A DNA stretch of 64,000 bases from Eucommia ulmoides (Eukaryota; Streptophyta; Magnoliopsida; Garryales; Eucommiaceae): contig CM028333.1 of NCBI GenBank assembly GCA_016647705.1, forward strand, positions 10,056,616 through 10,120,615, in the 5' to 3' direction. Positions 56,746-64,000 of this stretch are shown piece by piece. The first letter of the stretch is position 1; each line of letters starts with the position of its first letter. The translations under genes and the position numbers were made by a program. The notes beneath the pieces are model-generated. The model had not been told where the DNA came from, did no database searches, and was given only the letters and a program-made list of their open reading frames with translations.

Positions 56746-59068
56746 TCAGGAGTGCAAATCCTACGGGTGGCGGTCCCTACCATTGGGGATATTAAATGGC
56801 CTTGACACTAATAGTCACTTTAGATGGCACAGTCGTACAGGTTACGGTAGTATCGTAACTCCTGATCGTGAGGTAAAACGATCCTATGGCTAGTAGAAAA
56901 ATATGAGTGCGGTATTTTATTATATGTCGAAATGTTTGGATTAGTTGATTTAAATACATTATCTTATTACAATGATGATAGTAAAATTTTATTTCGGCAT
57001 GATGTGCGGTTATATTATATTATATTTGGAAAAATGGTAGTTGATAATTATGCTTGATCCGTAAATCATTTTTATTATGAAGACAATACATCGATAAAAT
57101 ATTTTGTTTCAGGTATCGCAGCTATAGATAGGTCCACTACTGGCATTAGGTAGAGTCAAGAGGTGGTGTCATTTTGGAGGGTTGGCCGGACAGATGTGAA
57201 TCTTGGAAGGTTCAATTTTTTTTGTGGTTTTATTGTAAATATTTGGGATAGGTATATTTCCAAATTTTGAAGTGAGTAAATATATTTTTTTGGAAAAAAA
57301 AATTATAGCAACGCATATATATATATATATATATATTTGTTGATCGGTAAGGTAACATCGAGTCGACATCACGCCCGACCTCTGGCGATGAGGGCCGAAC
57401 ATTGGTGGGAGAAAATGAAGCGATTACTTTCAGTTCCAGGCGATGAGATTTTTTGGGATCGATTCGTTAATATATTTAATGAAAAATATTTCCCTGAATC
57501 CTATCGGTTCTAGATGGGAGAGGAGTTCATATTACTGAAATAAGAAAAGATGACTGTTCTGCAGTATGAAATTAAATTCGATGTCCTGTCTTGATTTGCT
57601 CCTGATTTGGTGAAAACGGAAGAAGAAAGATGCAGAAGATTCTAGAAAGGACTCGATCTAGAAATATGTTCCAAGTTGATGGGCAAATAGATCAAAAGTT
57701 ATGCGGAATTGGTAAACACGGCAAAATTAATAGGAAATGATGTACGGGAAGCCGCAGAAAATCGTGAGCAGTTTAAAAAGAATGGATTCGAGTCACCTAA
57801 TAGATATTCAGGTGGCACTTCTCGAGGAGTTGTAGCTCGACTTTCATTTTTTCGGGCCCAACAACATACCAGTCAGCTAGGAGCCGAGGTTTATGGCAAT
57901 CATACTCCGGGCGATAGCAGAATGTATCCGGACTGAGTTTCGGTTAGCAAGGACATGGTAGGAGCCAAATGGTTAGTCGAGCTGGGATACCTATATGTTA
58001 TTAATGTGGATTATTGGATCATTTCGCTAGGGATTATCCCATGAGAGGCCCAATATGTTTCTGTTGTCATGAGCCGGGCCACATATCTCTGAATTGTCTG
58101 AAATCTACTGTTACATCTACACTTTATACGAGTAGTGTGAGTAGTGTTGGCCCTAGCAGTGTTCAGGGGCATGGTAGAGAATCGACCGATAGACCTCCGA
58201 CTCGAGGTAGTGTATTTGCTACTACCCGACAGGATGCCCAGGCTGCTCCAGATATGGTTACAGGTATTATGTCTTTATATGATAGAGATGCACATATACT
58301 TATTGATCTCGATTCTACTCATTCATTTGTTTCGGCGACCTTTATTATGCATGTAGACAAATTTCTTACTTCTTTGTCATATAGTGTCATTATCTCTACC
58401 CCTGTAGGTGAGTTTGTATTGATAGATAGTGTATATAAAGACAGTCTGCTTCATATTGGCAATAGAGAATTATTGGTGGATCTATTACCCCTAAGTATTT
58501 ACGATTTTGATGTGATACTGGGTCTGGATTAGCTATTCGACAATCATGCTACAGTGGATTATGTTTTAAAAAAAGTTACTTTTTGAGTCTCAGACGAGCC
58601 AGAGTTTGTATTTTTGGGAGACAAAATCATTACCCCTCTCAGTTTGATTTCAATTTTGGAGGCTAGGAAATTATTAAAGAAGGGATGCCAGGGATATCTC
58701 GCGCTTGTGGTTGACATCAGTTAGAATGAGATATAGGTGACAGATATCCCAATGGTCAGGGATTTTCCCGATGTCTTTCTAGAAGAATTGTCAGGGTTGC
58801 CAGTGGATAGGGAAATTGAATTCACTATCGAGTTACTTCCAAGAATTTATCCTATATCAATTCCACTATATTGCATGGCGCCTACCGAGCTAAAGGAACT
58901 GAAAATTCAGTTGCAGGATCTGTTAGATTGCGGGTTTATCAGACCTAGTGTTTCTCTATGAGGAGCCCCAGTGTTATTTGTAAAGAAGAAGGATGGTATG
59001 CTGAGGATGTGTATTGATTACAGGTAGCTGAATAAGGTAACGATTCGTAATAAATACCCGTTGCCTAG

Positions 59069-60483
59069 TGATATGTTGAAATAACCTATCTACTTCTAAG
59101 CTGGATTTGATAGTTTTCGAGTGAATTAGTAATATTTAATTGAGTTTTTGTTAGTTTTATGTAATTCAGGTGTAGGGACGTAAACAAGTGATAAATGAGC
59201 GAAAACGGTGGGAAAACGGTGAAGAAACGTTGAAGAACAAGGTTTCAAAGGCACAAGACCCCCTGCCGCGACAGTGAGAATGCAGAGAACGCTGAAAATG
59301 AACAAAGTCCCACCGCTTAGGTGGTGAAAATGCACAGAGTTGGGAGCCAATCCCACGGCCTAGGCGGTGTTTCCACGACCTAGGCGGTGAAAGATCAGAG
59401 AGCAACCGACTTACCCACCGCTTAGGCGGTCAACTCTGTACAGAATTAAGATCTTTTGAGATATTTTCAAATATTTTTTAAACCTTACTACTATAAAACC
59501 CTTTCTCCCACTTCCATTGAGGAAGGATTGGATACTTAGACGTCTCTAACCCTTAGGAAGTGATCATTGGCCATTTTTGAAGAGCTCAAAGGGAAAATTC
59601 ATCATTCGAATAAGAGGAAATGCTAGCGGATCGATCTTTGGCGACAGTGGACCACTCCACTTTAAGATTTGATCTTTCTTTCTATGTTTCTATCTTTGTA
59701 ATTTAATATTTTATTGTAAATGATGTTGAATCCCTCTTGGTTTAATATTTTAATGGCCAAGATCAAGACAGATTAAATAAGTATTAACTAGGGATCTATG
59801 TAGTTGTGTAAATACTTGTTTGGTTTAATATATGTTTCTTTAACGGTTGTTTGTCTAAATCCAATTGTGGTTATCGCCCTCTTACAATTTTAATATGCTT
59901 GTTAATGTATTAGGGTTGGATTTGAGAATACGGAGTTTGACACTAGGGAGAGGTAATCCCAAATTCGGACTACGGTAAACACAACGTGACATTCTAACGA
60001 CCTAGGAGGGCGTTAGAAGATGTGCAATCTATGAGGTTGGGTCAAGACTCACATGACTATGTGTTCGAAAAGACGTTCAAGGAGGACTTCGGCGTCAACA
60101 CGAAGTCATGTATTCATTCACTAAACACTCAGGAGAGGGAGTGAATAAGTTTAAGATACCGAGATTATTGGATAGGATAAAACACCGTTATTGTTAACTA
60201 AACGAAATCAAACATGTATTAAGTGAATGAAATCAATCCCTAAGTAATTAACTTAGTTAGGATTAAGCCACTAATTGTAGTTTAAAGTAGTTTTAATTAT
60301 TTAACTTTAAATATTTATTGAACCGTTTGGATAATATAAGACTATACAAATCGCGGTATGCAATTATTCACACCATCCCTGTGGAACAATATCTGATCTT
60401 AAAGATCCACTATATTAAAACTTGACCTCATATACTTGCGAGTAGTCAATATGCAAGCGTGTAAAAACCTAGGCGTAAAAGTT
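59069..60483 (+). repeat. 5' LTR of the Athila-type element
   Basis: Start fixed by comparison with 63450; the right limit is set only by the primer site, since the second LTR is cut by the window end. Confidence 0.75.
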
Positions 60484-62659
60484 TTTGGCGCCATTGCCGG
60501 GGGATGGTGTTGAATTCGGAGAATTGATATTGCGACTATGTAGTTGAATATTAATCCGGATAATTCTTTTGTTTTATTTTATTTTTAATTATTTTGTTTA
60601 TTTGTTTCGTCAGTTGTGATCAAGCAGTGCATACAACGTAGAAGAAGTTGAAATTCTTGGCTCTTGATCCGGAGATCGAGCTTACGTTGAAAAGGATAAG
60701 GAGAGAGATAGAAGGAGAAGAATCCAACTTCAATACCATGAATCGAGATTCAACGGAGCATTCTATCCTAAATTCCTTGTCTATGAGGAATTTTGGTGAA
60801 AAATGCTCAACTAAGTCCAGCTGAGGACATTAAATCAAGCAAGTCACGTTTGTTTTTTTTATCCAAAATCGAAAGTATCAAATTTTACCCAATTTTTACT
60901 ATTTTTTTTGGAGGCTGGAATGGTCTCAGAGCATTTTTGGAGGTAAATTAAGGAGTGAGGATACTCGGAGATGTGTTTCGCGCTTAAAATCGTTGGACAA
61001 GCGAAGTGAAAACGCATGGTGTGGAGCCTTTGTGTGAAAACTTGAAGAAAAAATAAAAATCCAGCAACAGCAAGCCCACTGCCTAGGCGGTGGACGCACC
61101 GCTGAGGCGGTAAAAATGCAGGATGTCAAGTTTTCAACACAAATGGTTCACCGCCGTAGTGGTGAAATCTACCTTCCCGACGGTGAAACGACAAAGTGCT
61201 AGGTTGTGAAAAAGGTGCTCCATCGCCGAGGCGGTGATTCCCACCGCCTAGGCAGTGAAATGACAAAAAGTTCAGGTTTTAAAAAGGCGCTCACACCGCC
61301 GAGGCGGTGATTCCCACTGCCGCGGTCGTGGGGTTCTGTGTGATTAAAACCATCCCGCTATTACAAAAACACCATAACCACCTCTAAAACTCTAAAATCT
61401 CTCAATTTTCATCCTTCTATTTACAAAATTTGTGATTTCCACCCCCAAATCATCTACAAAAAATTAATTTTCAACCCCATTTTCTCGATTTTCTTTATCA
61501 CTATGGGATTTTGGTTTGATTTTTGGTGATGAACTAAGTTTCTATGGATTGTTAAATTGTTAAATTGTGTGAAATAAAATTGCATGCTACATTTTTAAAA
61601 TTTTGTTGAAACGTTGCGATTAGTGTATGTGCAAGATAAAATCCACCGGCTCATGTGCGAACGGTTCGGCATTTATATAAGTGCTTACCCACCTATGCTG
61701 CATGTGCTGCCGCACCTCTTGCAACTGCCACAATATCCGACATGATAGTAGAGGCGATGACTTTCCTCTAGCGAACGGAAGGGGGTGAGACTTTTACGTC
61801 TTATCCTCTAGGTATGTGTCGGCACCCAATTTTACTTGTCATTGCTATAAATTGTTATTGAGTTCGCTGCTTAGTCAGTAAGGAAACTGTCTCTTTTTAA
61901 GTTTGGGAGGAATGCATATCACGTTTTATATTGTTAAAGAAAGATGTGAATGATGAAGATATTTCCTGTATGTAAATCTTTAATTTTTAGTTAAGCTTTA
62001 TTCTGATTTTTCGTTTATGCATGTTAAATGCTTAGTTTAGTGTATGTGTGTAGTATTTAGAGTTAATGTATAAATGTTTATGTATGAAGTTGTATATGCT
62101 TGATGAGTTGTTGAGTTCGTCTACGGCCATTTCTCAATAATGAAAATTATCCCCAATTGTATATCGAGGTCGAGGATGATGTCATTCATATGTGTTGTGT
62201 GTGCTTAGCATGTCGATTAGGTAAAAATTATTTTGATCCTTAAATCGCACAATCGCATGGACTGAGTGTATAATTATTTGAATGATTTGACGTTGATTAT
62301 TCAGTAATAAGTTCATGACAGAAAAGAGGAATTTAGAACTTGATTTAGGGTAAACTTGAGGCGAAATTATAGGTGAGGTAATTCCGGAGGCATGATTTAG
62401 GCCTTCACTTTTATCGCTAGGACCTTTTGAAGCTAACCTGAAAATTTTATCCCTTATTCCCCTGTTGAAGCCAATAATCTTTTCAATTCTGAACATATAT
62501 CAATACTATATCCAATTAAATTTTTCCAAACCATTGTCGCTAAGCCTAAGTTTCAAATTGAGTGAAATCAAGTTAGCATTAATCTATGCTACTTGAAGTG
62601 AGCGGTCAGGTTTCAGATGAATTTTTATTGATTCGGTATTAGTGTATTCACTTGTCATT

Positions 62660-62782
62660 TTCTTAATCCTTTTTTGCACACTCCTAAAATTTTAGAAATT
62701 CAAATAAGTTTGGGGGTGTGTTACTTAATTTTTTTTTGCACACTCCTAAAATTGTAGAAATTCGAATAAGTTTGGGGGTGTA
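62660..62782. repeat. Two-copy tandem repeat, 62-bp period
   Basis: TTTTTGCACACTCCTAAAAT...AATAAGTTTGGGGGTGT occurs twice. Confidence 0.9.
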
Positions 62783-63449
62783 TATATTTCTTTAAAAAAA
62801 TAAAATATTAAATATAGTTTTTATTTTGATTACTTTCGACAAGTGAATACAAAGTTCTTAAATTTTTATTCAGGGTTGTGTTTATGTGGGGTTACGAGAG
62901 AGTGTTATAGCGACAAGCGTTTGTGCCACATGTATCGTTTAATCTTAATGATTTTATGTTTTCTATTCCTGCGATACCCTTGGTTGTCCTCCAAAGCCAA
63001 ATCAAGCCCTATTGATCTTTGTGAATATCCGAATCTACATTAGTGGATAGTCGAGCCCAATCAAACATATGGTTTTCCTATATCCTTTAAGGTTTAAGTC
63101 ATGAGCTTAGCTACTGAATAATCCAATCCGGTGTTTCATTAATTATTAATTTGAGCTCTCACACACATACATTTCAAATTGATCTAGAATGGTTTTAACT
63201 GAAATTGAGTATTGAAATTCTAGAACACCACTTGGTGTGTGTTATTTCCTGAACTTGATCAGATTGAGGGTTGTTGAGGGAAAAACCACTTAGTTTCTTC
63301 AATTGGACTTGGAACTTGCATGCATTTACTTCTTCTTTGTTATGTTTATTTATTTTTAGATTAGTTGTTAATTAATTAGTGTAGTTAGTTTAATTTAGTG
63401 TTAGGGTGTTTTACTCGAGGACTAGTAAAATTCCGAGTTTGGGGGTATT

Positions 63450-64000
63450 TGATAGGTTGAAATAACCTATCTACTTCTAAGCTGGATTTAATAGTTTTCA
63501 AGTGAATTAGTAATATTTAATTGTGTTTTTGTTAGTTTTTATGTAATTCAGGTGTAGGGACGTAAACAAGCGACAAACGAGCAAAAACGGTGAAGAAATG
63601 TTGAAGAAACAAGGTTTCAAAGGCACAAGACCTACGGCCACGGCGGTGAAAATACAGAGAATCCTAAAAATGAGCAAAGTCCCATCACCTAGGTGGTCTA
63701 GCCACTGCCTAGGCGGCGAAAATACAGAGAGTTGGGAGCCAGTCCCACGGCCTAGGCGGTGAAAAATCATAGAGCAACTAACTTACCCACCGCCTAGGCT
63801 GTGAACCCACCACTTAGGCTGTCAACTCTGTACAAAATTAAGATCTTTTGAGATATTTTCAGATATTTTTTAAACCTTACCACTACCCCACTTCCATTGA
63901 AGAGGGCTTGGACACTTAGAGTCTCTAACTCTTAGGAGGTGATCCTTGGCCATTCTTGAAGAGCTTAAAGAGGAGATTCATCATTCGGAGAAGAGGAAAT
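63450..64000 (+). repeat. 3' LTR of the Athila-type element, cut by the window
   Basis: Matches 59069-59625 from TGATAGGTTGAAATAACC on. Confidence 0.9.

Larger units (their letters stand above)
55298..59068 (+). mobile_element. Gypsy LTR retroelement (fossil), interrupted by an Athila-type element
   Basis: LTR-like sequence begins TGTAAGACCCGACTTTTGC and runs to about 57390 (CGACATCACGCCCGACC near its end). Then gag (WWEKMKRLLSV, KYFPESYRF near 57395-57510), zinc knuckle CFCCHEPGHISLNC (near 58060), protease-like DLDSTHSF with YDFDVILGLD (58300-58530), and the start of reverse transcriptase ([37 protein letters not shown] near 58975). At 59069 the next element starts. The match is to the chromovirus/Tekay-like group as I remember it. 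Several breaks. Confidence 0.78.
59069..64000 (+). mobile_element. Athila-type Gypsy element, non-autonomous-looking, runs off the window
   Basis: First LTR from 59069 (TGATATGTTGAAATAACC) to about 60483, then primer site TGGCGCCATTGCCGGGGG (60486-60503), the form known from Athila/Tat elements. Gag-like start near 60660 (LDPEIELTLKRIRREIEGEE). The remaining interior to 63449 shows no polymerase, but has the typical Athila 3' features (AAACTGTCTCTTTTTAAGTT near 61885). Purine tract GAGTTTGGGGGTATT precedes the second LTR at 63450. The first 120 bases of the two LTRs differ at about five places, so this is the youngest large element here. Parts missing; not an intact copy. Confidence 0.85.

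Overview
This window is nuclear DNA of a flowering plant, most likely a eudicot. The evidence is one host gene with short exons and GT-AG introns, a plastid-like leader on its enzyme, a scrambled insert of plastid DNA, and the usual plant repeats (TRIM, an Au-type SINE, Tourist-like, hAT and Mutator-like elements, Copia, Athila-type and other Gypsy retroelements). Most of the sequence is AT-rich and non-coding. The species cannot be named from the sequence alone.

Host genes. (1) Positions 9964-15399, minus strand, hold a complete ten-exon gene for quinolinate phosphoribosyltransferase (QPT), the enzyme that makes nicotinate mononucleotide in de novo NAD synthesis. Its exons join in phase into a 349-codon product without a break. 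Several introns carry mobile DNA: a TRIM, an Au-like SINE, and three possible or likely MITE/foldback elements. (2) Positions 44561-44794, plus strand, encode a 77-residue secreted-peptide precursor. Its core resembles the proline/serine core of IDA- and PIP-type plant signalling peptides. This is the least expected gene here.

Layout. 1-9.9 kb: TIR-element remnants, two TRIM copies in a local duplication, simple repeats and diverged duplicated intergenic DNA. 10-15.5 kb: QPT. 16.2-17.06 kb: a mosaic of plastid pieces (rrn16 end, psaB, a group II intron domain V, rpoB). 17.1-26.3 kb: a 5'-truncated L1-type LINE on the minus strand, split by a Copia retroelement (TSD TAAGA) that itself holds a ~2.1 kb solo-LTR-like insert. 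26.6-32.8 kb: a Gypsy-like retroelement carrying a Tourist-like, a Mutator-like and a hAT-like insertion, each with a target duplication of the size typical of its superfamily. 36.7-39.0 kb: a second copy of the long solo LTR in the opposite orientation. 40.0-40.5 kb: a second GC-cored Tourist-like element. 41.9-43.8 kb: a Copia remnant split by a hAT MITE. 44.5 kb: the peptide gene. 45.7-46.5 kb: a cluster of microsatellites. 47.3-53.1 kb: another Copia element (TSD TGAAA) with a hAT insert. 53.7-54.9 kb: a long TIR element with an internal foldback. 55.3-59.1 kb: a Gypsy element interrupted by an Athila-type element that runs off the window end (59.1-64 kb) and is rich in the palindrome CACCGCCTAGGCGGTG.

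The two host genes do not obviously act together. The main structure of the window is layered transposition whose order can be read from target duplications. I saw no convincing previously undescribed multi-gene system. The best candidates for follow-up are the small secreted peptide, the upstream ORF of QPT, the scrambled plastid insert, the palindrome-rich Athila element, and the GC-cored MITE pair.
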